A stretch of 64,000 bases of DNA from Acidobacteriota bacterium (GTDB taxonomy: Bacteria > Acidobacteriota > Vicinamibacteria > Vicinamibacterales > 2-12-FULL-66-21), in the NCBI GenBank assembly GCA_003222675.1, contig QHWT01000064.1, forward strand, positions 23,825 through 87,824, read 5' to 3'. Each line of letters starts with the position of its first letter. The stretch's first letter is position 1. Below the pieces are notes generated by a model. That model was given only the letters and a program-made list of their open reading frames with translations. It had not been told where the DNA came from and did not search any database. A program made the position numbers and the translations under genes. Positions 34,622-43,481 of the stretch are shown in pieces.

Positions 34622-36556
34622 ATGGCACACACGACCACGACCTCCGCGGCGCCACGCGTGACGACATTCCAGCCTTACGTGCCCGCTACGCAGTCACCGG
34701 CCGAGTTCACGGCGAAGGCCGTGGTCCTCGGCGTGCTGTTCGGCCTCATCTTCGGTGCGTCCACGGTGTATCTCGGGCTGCGCGCGGGCCTGACGGTCAG
34801 CGCGTCGATCCCGATTGCCGTTCTGGCGATTTCCGTGTTGAAGCGGCTCGGCGGCTCCACGATTCTCGAGAACAACATCGTGCAGACGATCGGGTCGGCG
34901 GGCGAATCGGTGGCGGGCGGGGTCGTGTTCACGATCCCTGCACTGATCTTCCTCGCCCCGAACGGTCCCGCATACTTCAATTACTTTCAAATCATGATGC
35001 TCTCGTTCGCGGGCGGCATCCTCGGCGTCCTCATGATGGTGCCGTTGCGGCGGGCGCTGATCGTGAAAGAGCACGGCGTGCTGCCATACCCTGAGGGGAC
35101 CGCGTGCGCGGACGTGCTCGTCGCCGGCGAGCGCGGCGGGCGGCTGGCCACGATGGTCTTCTCCGGCCTCGGCATCGGCGCGCTCTGGAAGGCGCTGTCG
35201 TGGGTATTCAACGTGTTCCTGCAGGTCATCGGGTTCACGCTGCCGCGCACGAGCCAGTTCCCGAACGCGACACTGAACGTGGACATCTCGCCTGAATACC
35301 TGGGGGTCGGTTACGTGATCGGGCCACGCATCGCGGGAACCATGTTCGCCGGCGGCGTCCTCTCGTGGCTCGTGCTGCTGCCGCTCCTCTCGATCCTCGG
35401 GGCGTACATCACGGTGCCTTTCCCGCCGATTCATCCGAACTTCGCGACGAATCCCGCGACGGGCGCGCCGTTCCTGATCTCGGAAATGAACGCGGGCCAG
35501 TTGTGGAGCGCGTACATCCGCTACATCGGCGCCGGCGCTGTGCTCGCGGCAGGACTCATTACGCTCGCACGCACGGTTCCCACGATCTATGCCTCGTTCC
35601 GCGAAGGCATCAGGGATTTCGGCGGCGGCGGCGCCGCCCCCATTCGCACCGAGCGCGACATGCCCATGGTGATCGTCATCGGCGGATCGCTCCTGCTCGC
35701 GCTGTTCCTGACCGTCGCGCCGCGAATGCCGACGCAGGGCAACGTGCTTGCCGCAGTCCTGGTGATCGTCTTTGGATTCTTCTTCGTCACCGTGTCGTCC
35801 CGGATTACGGGCTTGATCGGATCATCGTCGAATCCGATCTCCGGCATGACGATCGCCACGTTGATCCTCACGTGCCTGCTGTTCGTCGGGCTCGGCTGGA
35901 CCGGAGATTACTACTCGCCGATCGCGCTGTGCGTGGGCGCTGTGGTCTGCATCGCCGCGGCGAACGCGGGCGCGACCTCCCAGGATCTCAAGACCGGGTA
36001 CATCGTCGGGGCAACGCCGATTTATCAGCAGATCGGGCTGCTCCTCGGCGTGATCACGTCGGCCTTCGTGATCGGCATGACGACGCTGTATCTGCACAAG
36101 GTGTTCACGATTGGATCGCAGAGCATCGCGGCGCCGCAGGCCACACTCATGGCAACGATCATCAAAGGTCTGCTCAGCCACAACCTGCCATGGGGGCTGG
36201 TGCTCGTCGGCGTGTTCGTCGCCGTCACGCTCGAGTTGTGCGGCATTCATTCGTTGTCGTTTGCCGTTGGTTCGTATCTGCCGATCGCGACCACCGCGCC
36301 GATTTTCGCGGGCGGCCTCGTACGGTGGTGGGTCGAGAAGAAGACGGGGATCGCCGAAGAGTCTGAAGTCGGCGCCGGGAGGTTGTTCCTCTATGCGATC
36401 CTTGTGGGGACGAATACGATCGGTCCGTTCCAGGTTGTCGGCGACGTCATTCCCGCGCTGCACTCGGCCGGACTGGTCGGGCAACTCGCGTCATGCGCGC
36501 TGTTTCTCGCATTGGCGATCGTGACGGCCCGCGCCGCGCAGAAGAAGATTACATAG
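34622..36556 (+). CDS. OPT family oligopeptide transporter
   Basis: A 644-residue protein with about 14-16 hydrophobic segments and bacterial OPT signatures: FGASTVYLGLRAGLTVSASIP near the start, ENNIVQTIGSAGESVAGG, and LPYPEGTACADVL. It imports small peptides or metal-chelate compounds by proton symport. ATG at 34622. An exported protein gene follows 1 bp after its stop and may be cotranscribed. Confidence 0.92.
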   Translation: MAHTTTTSAAPRVTTFQPYVPATQSPAEFTAKAVVLGVLFGLIFGASTVYLGLRAGLTVSASIPIAVLAISVLKRLGGSTILENNIVQTIGSAGESVAGGVVFTIPALIFLAPNGPAYFNYFQIMMLSFAGGILGVLMMVPLRRALIVKEHGVLPYPEGTACADVLVAGERGGRLATMVFSGLGIGALWKALSWVFNVFLQVIGFTLPRTSQFPNATLNVDISPEYLGVGYVIGPRIAGTMFAGGVLSWLVLLPLLSILGAYITVPFPPIHPNFATNPATGAPFLISEMNAGQLWSAYIRYIGAGAVLAAGLITLARTVPTIYASFREGIRDFGGGGAAPIRTERDMPMVIVIGGSLLLALFLTVAPRMPTQGNVLAAVLVIVFGFFFVTVSSRITGLIGSSSNPISGMTIATLILTCLLFVGLGWTGDYYSPIALCVGAVVCIAAANAGATSQDLKTGYIVGATPIYQQIGLLLGVITSAFVIGMTTLYLHKVFTIGSQSIAAPQATLMATIIKGLLSHNLPWGLVLVGVFVAVTLELCGIHSLSFAVGSYLPIATTAPIFAGGLVRWWVEKKTGIAEESEVGAGRLFLYAILVGTNTIGPFQVVGDVIPALHSAGLVGQLASCALFLALAIVTARAAQKKIT

Positions 36557-36557
36557 C

Positions 36558-37691
36558 ATGGTGCGCGGGATGCTCGCGCTGTCCGCAACGCTCGCGGTGC
36601 TGCTCGCCGGCCCCTGCGCGAGCACTGTGCACGCGCAGCCGCCGACTCGTGTCACAACGACCGTCGACGCGCTGATTGCCACGCCCGTGTTCTTTCACAG
36701 CAAGCAGGTCGTCGTCCGCAGCGGCGTCGTGGAGAGCGGCGGGCTCACGCAACTGGCCAACACGCGCAAGCCGGTGTTCGTCCTGTGGAGAGAACCGACG
36801 ACGCCCCGCAGCGATGCGGAGATCCGCGGCGAGTTCTGGGACATCGGGCGGCTGCAGCCGGATGATTCGCGGTTCTCCGCAGTCGATTTCAAGCCGCTGC
36901 TGCAGGCCGCCAGCGGCGGACAATGGCCCGCGCGCGAGCAGGTGTTCGTGCTGCTGGCCGCCACGAGCGTCGAGTCGCCACTGCCGGCCGAGCCGTTGAT
37001 TCGTGCGCTGGCCCTGGCGCCGGATCGCTATCAGGATCGCGCAGTGACCGTCACGGGACGCTTTCGCGGCGCAAACCTCTACGGCGATCTCCCGCAGCCG
37101 GTGAACAAGAGCCGGTGGGATTTCGTCCTTCAATCCGCTGACGCGGCCGTCTGGGTCACAGGCATGCGCCCGCGCGGCAAAGGATTCAATCTCGATCCGA
37201 TGGCCCGCGTCGACACGGGACAGTGGCTGCAGGTGACGGGCACGCTCCGTCACGACGGGGCGCTGACATGGATTGAAGCCGGCAACATCGCGACCGGATC
37301 CGCGCCTGCCGAAACGCCAATCGACGTCGTGATCCCGTCGACGCCGCGCGAAATTCCGCCGCACGTCGTCTTCACCGCGCCGATCGACGGTGAAACGACC
37401 GCCGACCGCGCTGCGCCGATCCGCATCCAGTTCTCACGAGACATGGATCTGCGGTCGTTTCGCGATCACCTCAAGGTCAGCTACACCGGTGCGGTCCCCG
37501 AGGGCGGACCTGCCCAGCCGCCGGCCTTCACCTATCGGTACCTCGACGCCACTCGTGCACTCGAGATCCGCTTCGCCGAGCCGCTCGACCGCTTCCGAGC
37601 CGTAAAAGTGGAGCTCACGGAGGGAGTCGTGAGCGCGGTCGACAATCAACCGCTCGCGGCGTGGTCGTTCACGTTCATCACGGGATCCTGA
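36558..37691 (+). CDS. Exported protein with Ig-like C-terminal domain
   Basis: A 377-residue protein with a signal peptide (residues 1-26, VHAQ cleavage). Two beta-rich OB-like segments cover about 30-120 and 145-240; the second has AVTVTGRFRGANLYGDLP and WLQVTGTLR. The C-terminal 100 residues resemble a bacterial Big_5/SbsA Ig-like domain with IRIQFSRDMD and a final WSFTF. I do not recognise the full-length family. Adjacent to OPT by 1 bp. Probably periplasmic or cell-surface; it could bind a ligand related to the transporter. Confidence 0.75.
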   Translation: MVRGMLALSATLAVLLAGPCASTVHAQPPTRVTTTVDALIATPVFFHSKQVVVRSGVVESGGLTQLANTRKPVFVLWREPTTPRSDAEIRGEFWDIGRLQPDDSRFSAVDFKPLLQAASGGQWPAREQVFVLLAATSVESPLPAEPLIRALALAPDRYQDRAVTVTGRFRGANLYGDLPQPVNKSRWDFVLQSADAAVWVTGMRPRGKGFNLDPMARVDTGQWLQVTGTLRHDGALTWIEAGNIATGSAPAETPIDVVIPSTPREIPPHVVFTAPIDGETTADRAAPIRIQFSRDMDLRSFRDHLKVSYTGAVPEGGPAQPPAFTYRYLDATRALEIRFAEPLDRFRAVKVELTEGVVSAVDNQPLAAWSFTFITGS

Positions 37692-37693
37692 CG

Positions 37694-37806
37694 CGGTCCG
37701 AGGTCCGAGTTCCGTTCAATCCGAGGTCCGAGGTCCGAGGTCCGTTCAATCCGAGGTCCGAGGTCCGAGGTCCGTTCAATCCGAGGTCCGAGGTGGTCCG
37801 AGGCGC
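37694..37806. repeat. Heptamer array arranged in ~30-bp higher-order units
   Basis: TCCGAGG heptamers grouped as three or four runs, each separated by TCCGTTCAA, giving a higher-order period of about 30 bp. It fills the gap 37692-37862 after the exported protein gene almost completely. Confidence 0.9.
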
Positions 37807-37862
37807 GTTCTGCGAGGCGCCGTGCCTGAACCCTTAGCCGCATTCAGGCGTAATATTGCTTG

Positions 37863-38450
37863 ATGGACGTTCTCACGACGTTCGGCCGGACGCTTGGGTT
37901 CTCGTTTGCCGCGGGGATCAACCTCTACGCGACCGTGGCGATCCTCGGCCTGGCGAGCCGATACGGGTGGGTGAGCCTGCCGCCGCAATATCAGGTCTTC
38001 GACAACAACTGGATCATCGGCGGGGCTATCCTCCTCTATGTGGTCGAGTTTTTTGCAGACAAGATTCCCTGGCTGGATTCCGCCTGGGACGCGGTGCACA
38101 CGCTGATCCGTCCGATCGGCGGCGCGCTGATCGCGATCGCCACGATCGGTGACGTGTCACCCGGTACGCAGACGCTGGTCGGACTCCTGGGCGGCGTGCT
38201 CGCGACGAGCACGCACCTGAGCAAGACCGGCACGCGCGCGGTCGCGAACGCGAGCCCGGAACCCTTCACCAACTGGATTCTCAGCATCGCGGAAGACCTC
38301 TTCGTTGTCGGGCTCGGCGCGCTGGCGCTGAAATTCCCGGCGGCGGCCGCCATCGTCGTGATCGTCTGCGTCCTGCTGATGATCGTCTTTGCGACGTGGA
38401 TCATTCGCGCGGTGAAGCGCCGGTTCGCGCGGCCAAGTCCGGCCGTGTAG
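37863..38450 (+). CDS. DUF4126 domain-containing membrane protein
   Basis: About 195 residues with four to five hydrophobic segments. DUF4126 marks: SFAAGINLYATVAILGLA near the N-terminus, FADKIPWLDSAWDAVHTLIRPIGGA in the middle, and a late NWILSIAEDL. A TTG one codon earlier is also possible, but ATG at 37863 is the better start. Inner membrane; role unknown. Confidence 0.88.
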   Translation: MDVLTTFGRTLGFSFAAGINLYATVAILGLASRYGWVSLPPQYQVFDNNWIIGGAILLYVVEFFADKIPWLDSAWDAVHTLIRPIGGALIAIATIGDVSPGTQTLVGLLGGVLATSTHLSKTGTRAVANASPEPFTNWILSIAEDLFVVGLGALALKFPAAAAIVVIVCVLLMIVFATWIIRAVKRRFARPSPAV

Positions 38451-38563
38451 GCCGATCTGTGGTGTAGGCCGGGTTTTCAGACCCGGCTCGGCTGCCGTGC
38501 CGCGCGTTCCGATGCGAGCAGCGCGCACGAGGTGGGTCCAAAGGCCCGTCCTACAACTTCACC
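38451..38563. repeat. REP-like element with GGGTC hairpin and outer inverted arms
   Basis: GCCGGGT/ACCCGGC hairpin at 38468-38487 and outer arms TGTAGGCCGGG (about 38463) and its imperfect complement CCCGTCCTACA (about 38553-38563). It is related to the elements at 23360 and 53753. Located between the convergent DUF4126 and acyltransferase genes. Confidence 0.75.
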
Positions 38564-38585
38564 TTGGATCGCCTCGCGTGTCGTG

Positions 38586-39314
38586 TCACGCCTCCAGCAT
38601 TCGCGCAACTTCTCCACGCACGCGCGCGACGAGCTCGTCACGCTGCTCGATGCCCAGCCCCGCGGTTTCGATGGGCGCGCCCAGACGCACCTGCACCGTC
38701 ACGGGGTAAATAATCAGGCTTCCTTTGCGCATCGCGTTCCGCGCGCCCTTGATCGCCACCGGCACGATCGGCGCCTGCGCTTTGAGCGCCATGATGAAGC
38801 CTCCCTTCTTGAACGGGAGCAGCTCGCCAGTGCGGCTGCGCGTGCCTTCAGGAAAAATCAGAAACGAATTGCCCGCCCGCAGTGCATCGGCAGCACGCTC
38901 GATCGCCGGCAGGCTCTGGTCGCGGTTGCCACGTTCGAGCGGGACGAATCCGGCAAGGTCGAATGCCCGCACGAGGATGGGAAGCTTTCGCAGCTCCGCC
39001 TTGTAAAGGATCCTCAGTCGCGGGAATAGCTCGTGGAGGACGTCGAAGATCAAACACGGCTCTACATTGCTCGCGTGATTGACGGCGTACACCGCCGCGC
39101 GATCGTGCTGCAGGTGCTCGAGGCCGTGGCGCTCCATCCGGACGCCGCTCAGGAACAAACCCAGGCGCACGCCCCAGAGGCCGACGCTGTAAAGCAGCCG
39201 CGGACTCCCGACGATGAGCGCGATCAGCAGGAACGGCGGCCCCATCAGCAACACGTACAGCGCGACGACGACATACGTGACGATCGATCGGATCGCCGCG
39301 ATGACGGTGCTCAT
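38586..39314 (-). CDS. 1-acyl-sn-glycerol-3-phosphate acyltransferase (PlsC-like)
   Basis: A 242-residue membrane acyltransferase starting at MSTVIAAIRS. Two N-terminal hydrophobic segments; block III FPEGTRSRTG at 154-163 and a later VPVAIKGA are canonical. The first block is NHASNVEP (His80 to Glu85), which is HX4E instead of the nearly invariant HX4D. Glu may still work as the acid partner, or the enzyme may be altered or inactive. Acylates lysophosphatidic acid at the inner membrane. The upstream gap 39315-39473 shows nothing further. Confidence 0.88.
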   Translation of the reverse strand: MSTVIAAIRSIVTYVVVALYVLLMGPPFLLIALIVGSPRLLYSVGLWGVRLGLFLSGVRMERHGLEHLQHDRAAVYAVNHASNVEPCLIFDVLHELFPRLRILYKAELRKLPILVRAFDLAGFVPLERGNRDQSLPAIERAADALRAGNSFLIFPEGTRSRTGELLPFKKGGFIMALKAQAPIVPVAIKGARNAMRKGSLIIYPVTVQVRLGAPIETAGLGIEQRDELVARVRGEVARMLEA

Positions 39315-39473
39315 AGGTTCGAGGCGCGATGCACGATCGGCCACGCCGAAGCCGTGAAGCGGCGGAGGCGAGAGTCGCGCGCTCCCATTCTCTGGTGACT
39401 CCGCGCCCATTCTCTCCTCTCGCTACCGCTTTGAGACGGAAGATCTGCATGGGGCGGATGATTCGCGTACAAC

Positions 39474-39505
39474 AAAAAGGGGCCGAAGGATAACCCCTCG
39501 GCCCC
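39474..39505 (-). terminator. Rho-independent terminator of carD
   Basis: On the minus strand the carD stop is followed by a perfect 8-bp stem GGGGCCGA/TCGGCCCC (arms 39498-39505 and 39479-39486) with an 11-base loop and then a run of five T. Confidence 0.9.
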
Positions 39506-39527
39506 GGGAATCAACCGCCGGAGCGGT

Positions 39528-40106
39528 TTACGACGCCTTCGCGGTGCGGCGTGCGCTGATCCGGGTGGTCGGCGCCGCTTTCGCGGCCTTCGCGCGAGCA
39601 ATCGATCGGTTCTTGGTGAGGAAGCAGCGCTCCAGCGCGCGATCCACCTTCTGCTCGATCGCCTCCGACTTCTCGTGCGAGACTTCCGAAATCTCCGAGA
39701 TGACGAGGAACTTCGCGCGATCGAGCATCCGCTTCTCGCGGAACGAGAGATTCTTCGATCGCGCCAGGAAGGTGAGGCTCTTCAACACCTCGACCACGTC
39801 GTAGATCGATCCGGTGCGCATGCGATCCGAATTGTCCTTGAAGCGGCCCTTCCAGTTCTGGTGATTGTCGATCTTGCCGTCGCCGAGCAGCCCGAAGAGC
39901 CGCTCGATTTCTCCGTCGCCGATCGCGCGGCGAAGGCCGACGCCGTCGACGTTATCCACGGGCACGAGCACGGTGGTTTCGTTTGCCACCATCCGGAGAT
40001 GGTAGAAGCCGCACGTGGTACCGAGGATGGTTTTGGTTTCTATTCCCTGAACGACGCCGAGTCCATGGTTTGGGTAAATGACCTTGTCACCAACCTGGAA
40101 TGTCAC
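39528..40106 (-). CDS. CarD family transcriptional regulator
   Basis: About 192 residues. The N-terminal RNA polymerase-interacting Tudor-like domain shows QVGDKVIYPNHGLGVV and ANETTVLVPVDN; the C-terminal helical DNA-binding domain includes NWKGRFKDNSDRMRTG and SFREKRMLDRAKFLVISE. A basic AKAAKAAPTTR tail ends the protein. Start GTG at 40106, with GGGGGA about six bases upstream. CarD stabilises open promoter complexes, especially at rRNA promoters. It is a monocistronic unit with a clear promoter and terminator. Confidence 0.94.
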   Translation of the reverse strand: MTFQVGDKVIYPNHGLGVVQGIETKTILGTTCGFYHLRMVANETTVLVPVDNVDGVGLRRAIGDGEIERLFGLLGDGKIDNHQNWKGRFKDNSDRMRTGSIYDVVEVLKSLTFLARSKNLSFREKRMLDRAKFLVISEISEVSHEKSEAIEQKVDRALERCFLTKNRSIARAKAAKAAPTTRISARRTAKAS

Positions 40107-40167
40107 ATGTCCCCCACACAGCAAGCAGGTAAGTCGGAAGGGTGAGCGAGCCCTAAGCAGTCCCTTC

Positions 40168-40196
40168 AGTATACAGAAGGTACGCCGTTAGGGCAA
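40168..40196 (-). promoter_or_regulatory. Sigma-70 type promoter of carD
   Basis: On the minus strand: -35 TTGCCC (40191-40196), a 17-bp spacer and -10 TATACT (40168-40173). That is 4/6 and 5/6 to consensus with ideal spacing. The expected start near 40161 gives a leader of about 55 bases before the GTG at 40106. Confidence 0.8.
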
Positions 40197-40222
40197 GGAA
40201 ACAGGCCTAAAAATGGCACTTT

Positions 40223-40250
40223 TTTCACAGCAGCGTCCGGGTCTGTGAAA
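40223..40250 (-). terminator. Possible hairpin terminator after the ATP-grasp gene
   Basis: Perfect 8-bp stem TTTCACAG/CTGTGAAA with a 12-base loop, just past the 40253 stop. The T run on this strand comes several bases later, so it may be weak. A second hairpin (GCAGAC..CGCAC/GTGCG..TCTGC, about 40264-40289) lies inside the present 3' coding end and could be the original terminator. Confidence 0.4.
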
Positions 40251-40252
40251 TG

Positions 40253-41314
40253 TCATCCTGGAAGCAGACTCGCACCCGTGTGCGTCTGCGGAGCGTAACC
40301 GTTAATGAAGAAAGAACTTGCGGCTGAATGCCCGAGGTGGGTCAGGCGGCGCCATACCGCGCGCGCGCGAGGTATCGCAAACTCCGCTTTCGACGCGAGC
40401 CATGGGTTCGGATTCGCCTCGATGACAGCGACGCGGCCGTCCGGCCGCAGGCGCATGTCGATGCGCGCGTAGTCGCGCAGTTCGAGCGCCTGAAAGACCG
40501 CCACCGCAGTCTGCTGCAGGATCGCCGCGGTGTCCTCGGACAGATCCTCAACGACGGCGGACTTCGTGTCGCGGTACGCGCGCGTGCCGCGGCCCCACTT
40601 CACTTCCGCGCCCGCGATGCGCGGTGTGCCCTCCGGCAGTTTCGAGAGATCCAGCTCGACGACCGGAAGCGCGGTGGGATTGTCGTTGCCGATGACGCCG
40701 ACGTACATTTCTCGCCCTTCGACGTACTCTTCGATGAGCACCGGCGAGTCGAAGTTCGCGTGCAGCCAGTCGATGCGCTCCATCAGTTCGCGGATCGAGT
40801 TGACGACGGCGTTGAACTCGATTCCGATCGATCCGTCTTCGCGCGCCGGCTTCACAATGACGGGAAACTCGAGGTCGTGCGAAAAATCGAGGCGGCCGCG
40901 GTACGATCGCGCGAACACCGGCGTGTGGATGCCGTGGAACTCCAGGATTTTTTTCGCGTTCGCCTTGTCCTGTCCGTACAGCAAGCCGCGGGAGCCGGAC
41001 CCGGTGAAGCGCTTCCCCGTCAGCTCCATGTAGGCCGCGATGCAGTAGTCGGCGGTATCGTTGCCGCCAAACGACTCGGCCAGGTTGAAGACCAGATCCG
41101 GTTCCGACCGCGCGAGCGCGTGGAGGCTCTTCGTCGATCCATCGAGGCAGTGCAGCGTGGCCTGGTGACCGAGCTTGCCGAGCGCTTCGGCGACTTCCTC
41201 CTCGACTTCTTTCTTGTCGAGCGTGCGCGTCAGCGGCGCCTTGTCCGCCGGCGCGCCCTCATTCTCCGGCTCTTCCCAGCGATCGTAGATGACGAGGATC
41301 TTGAGGGTTCCCAC
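40253..41314 (-). CDS. D-alanine--D-alanine ligase-like ATP-grasp protein
   Basis: A 353-residue ATP-grasp ligase. Seen: N-terminal KILVIYD, LVFNLAESFGGNDTA, SGLL-type lid, VIVKPAREDGSIGI, IEEYVEGREMYVGVIG and the Mg2+ site IDMRLRPDGRVAVIEANPNPWL. These fit the Ddl family, which makes D-Ala-D-Ala for peptidoglycan. After AEFAI the sequence becomes unlike the family. In another frame LARARYGAA then a stop at 40342 looks like a natural C-terminus, so a small deletion with frameshift near 40365-40385 is likely. Core domains are intact, so activity is possible. Confidence 0.85.
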   Translation of the reverse strand: MGTLKILVIYDRWEEPENEGAPADKAPLTRTLDKKEVEEEVAEALGKLGHQATLHCLDGSTKSLHALARSEPDLVFNLAESFGGNDTADYCIAAYMELTGKRFTGSGSRGLLYGQDKANAKKILEFHGIHTPVFARSYRGRLDFSHDLEFPVIVKPAREDGSIGIEFNAVVNSIRELMERIDWLHANFDSPVLIEEYVEGREMYVGVIGNDNPTALPVVELDLSKLPEGTPRIAGAEVKWGRGTRAYRDTKSAVVEDLSEDTAAILQQTAVAVFQALELRDYARIDMRLRPDGRVAVIEANPNPWLASKAEFAIPRARAVWRRLTHLGHSAASSFFINGYAPQTHTGASLLPG

Positions 41315-41374
41315 GCGCGGGAATTATAAGCTACCGCTGCTATGATTTTGAATCACGAGAAGCCCGGAGGCATC

Positions 41375-41863
41375 ATGAAGACAAAGTCAGCCGCGTACAT
41401 CGTTTCCGCCCTCGCGCTCATCGCGTCGGCATGCGGCGGCCCGAAACAGGACGAATTCACGACCAGTGATGCGGGCACGATCCGTCAGAAAAGCGAGGCG
41501 TTCGTCACGGCCTTCAACACAAAACAGATTCCTCAGATCATGGACATGTACGCCGAGAACGCCACGTTCATGCCGCCGAATCGTCCGGTGCTGCGCGGCC
41601 GCGACGCGATAAAAAATTTCTACGACGAGTTGCTCAACCAGTCGGGTGCCACGAATCTCCGGCTCGATGTCTCCGAAGCGGTCGGCCACGGACCCATCGC
41701 GTACCAGGCGGGTTCGTATGAGATCGAGTACAAGCCGACGACTGGTGTCGCACCACGCGATCGGGACCGCGGAAAGTATCTGTTCGTGCTCCGCAGTGTG
41801 GGTGGCACCTGGAGGTACGAGTACACCGTATGGAACAGCGATCTGCTGCCGTCCGGGAGGTAA
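41375..41863 (+). CDS. Lipoprotein with SnoaL-like (DUF4440) domain
   Basis: A 162-residue protein. Start at 41375 (MKTKSAAY) with CCGGAGG upstream. The lipobox IASAC (Cys about residue 20) predicts a lipoprotein. The remainder is a SnoaL/DUF4440 fold: AFVTAFNTKQIPQIMDMYAENATFMPP, RGRDAIKNFY and a final WRYEYTVWNSD. Such proteins are often ligand-binding or cyclase-like without proven activity. The gene is divergent from the ATP-grasp gene with about 60 bp between starts. Confidence 0.88.
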   Translation: MKTKSAAYIVSALALIASACGGPKQDEFTTSDAGTIRQKSEAFVTAFNTKQIPQIMDMYAENATFMPPNRPVLRGRDAIKNFYDELLNQSGATNLRLDVSEAVGHGPIAYQAGSYEIEYKPTTGVAPRDRDRGKYLFVLRSVGGTWRYEYTVWNSDLLPSGR

Positions 41864-42095
41864 CGGAGGTAGACCGGAGGTAACGGATTCCTGAAAACGA
41901 AGCAACGAAGGAAACGAAGACGAACGAAGGAAATACATGTCATGTAGAATCGCCGAGGCTGAGAAATGACATGTCGTGCGCCGCGCCTCGGCGCCTCGGC
42001 GCGGGATCCTTCTTCGTTTTTCTCCGTTCGCTTCGTTGCTTCGTTTTTGGAGTCCGTTTCCTTCGTGTGTTCCTCCGTTATCTCACGATCCGGAA
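41856..42095. repeat. Large inverted-arm octamer element
   Basis: The left arm (about 41860-41935) contains GGAGGTAAC and ACGAAGCA, ACGAAGGA, AACGAAGA units. The right arm (about 42003-42085) contains CTTCGTTG, CTTCGTTT and TCCGTTAT. The stretch AACGAAGCAACGAAG in the left arm pairs exactly with CTTCGTTGCTTCGTT in the right. ACATGTCAT/ATGACATGT is a nested inner pair. The element fills the gap 41864-42143. Confidence 0.8.
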
Positions 42096-42143
42096 GGTCC
42101 GCGCCATCATGCCGACTCGTTGTCCGTCTACGACGTGCTCGCA

Positions 42144-43436
42144 CTATTCCGGCTGGCCGGCGTGTGCAGCAGGGCGATTGTCTTCCGGCACCATCGCCGT
42201 GTGGCCAACGCTTCGATAGGAGCGGAGCACGGGTGTGGTACCCACGATCCACGCCGTGGCAGCGAGACAGCCGAGGCCGCCCGAGACGACGGAAACCACC
42301 GGCCCGCGCCAGTTCGCGACGAGGCCCGCCTCGAGCTCGCCGAGCTGCGGGCCTCCCATGAAGAAGATCATGTTCACGCCCGTCATGCGGCCGCGCAGCC
42401 GATCGGGCGTCTCGAGCTGACGCACCAGGTTGCGAAGGACGGTGCTGACGGTGTCGGTCGCGCCCGTGGCCGCGAGACAGGCGAACGAGAGCCAGAACTC
42501 CCGCGAGACGCCGAAGGCCACCGTGGCGGCGCCGTAGCCCACGACGGACGCGGCTAATACCGCGCCGCGCCGCTCGATCGCATCCACGGCACGGACCATG
42601 ATCGCACTCGTCACCATGGCGCCGGCGGCGGGCGCGGCGTACAGCCAACCATAGCCGTTCGCGCCGACGTTGAGAATGTCCTGCGCATAGATCGGCAGCA
42701 GCGCGGTCGCCGACGAAAAAAAGGTCGCGAAAAAATCCAGCAGCATCGTCGATCGAATCAGCGGCGACCGGAACACGAAACGCAGTCCCTCGAGCGCCGC
42801 GTGCACGGTGAACTGCGCGCGCGCTTCGGCGTCAGGCTTCCGGCTTCGGGCCGGGCGAATGTCGCGCATCATCACGATCGCCGCGATGACGACCAGAAAC
42901 GAAATCGCGTTCAAGCCGTACGCCCAGGCGATCCCCCATTGGCCGATGACGATGCCGCCGAGCGCAGGACCGGTGACGGCGGCAACCTGGAACATGATCG
43001 TGTTGAGGCTGAGCGCGTTCGCGAGGTGTTCGCGCGGGACCAGATTGGGCACGAGCGCCTGGCGCGCAGGCAGATCGAATGCCCCCGCGGCGGCGCTCGC
43101 AGCGGAGATCGCGTACACCGGCCAGACCGCGGCGAGCCCATGCCACGTGAGCAGCGCGAGAGCGGCGGCGAGCACCGCCATCGCTATTTGCGTCACGAGC
43201 ATGACGCGCCGTCGATCGAATACGTCGGCCGCGACGCCGCTGAGCAGCGAGAACAACACGATGGGCAGCACCCTGACGAGTCCAACCATGCCAAGCGCCA
43301 GCGCGCGGCGATCGTCGGGTACCAGCAGCGAGACGTGCCAGAGGATCGCCGCCGATTGCATCAGGCTGCCGGAAAAGGAGACGAGGAGGCCGAACCAGAG
43401 GAGGCGGAAGTTGCGGTGGCGGAGCGCGACGAACAA
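42144..43436 (-). CDS. MFS transporter, enterobactin-exporter-like (MFS_3)
   Basis: A 430-residue transporter with about 12 hydrophobic helices. FRLLWFGLLVSFSGSLMQ at the start, DVFDRRRVML between helices 2 and 3, and FDLPARQALVPNLVPREHLANA, which is characteristic of the EntS/MFS_3 group. Start TTG at 43436 (no closer ATG). Probably exports a small molecule or drug; no siderophore genes are adjacent. Divergent from the PAP2 gene. Confidence 0.9.
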   Translation of the reverse strand: MFVALRHRNFRLLWFGLLVSFSGSLMQSAAILWHVSLLVPDDRRALALGMVGLVRVLPIVLFSLLSGVAADVFDRRRVMLVTQIAMAVLAAALALLTWHGLAAVWPVYAISAASAAAGAFDLPARQALVPNLVPREHLANALSLNTIMFQVAAVTGPALGGIVIGQWGIAWAYGLNAISFLVVIAAIVMMRDIRPARSRKPDAEARAQFTVHAALEGLRFVFRSPLIRSTMLLDFFATFFSSATALLPIYAQDILNVGANGYGWLYAAPAAGAMVTSAIMVRAVDAIERRGAVLAASVVGYGAATVAFGVSREFWLSFACLAATGATDTVSTVLRNLVRQLETPDRLRGRMTGVNMIFFMGGPQLGELEAGLVANWRGPVVSVVSGGLGCLAATAWIVGTTPVLRSYRSVGHTAMVPEDNRPAAHAGQPE

Positions 43437-43481
43437 GCCCCCAATCTACCAAATGTAAAGCGCGTGCAGTATGCTCGGAAG

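Noticed and set aside
42801..43481. N-terminal extension of the PAP2 phosphatase
   Set aside because: It is the antisense of the MFS gene; a normal signal peptide begins at 43482.
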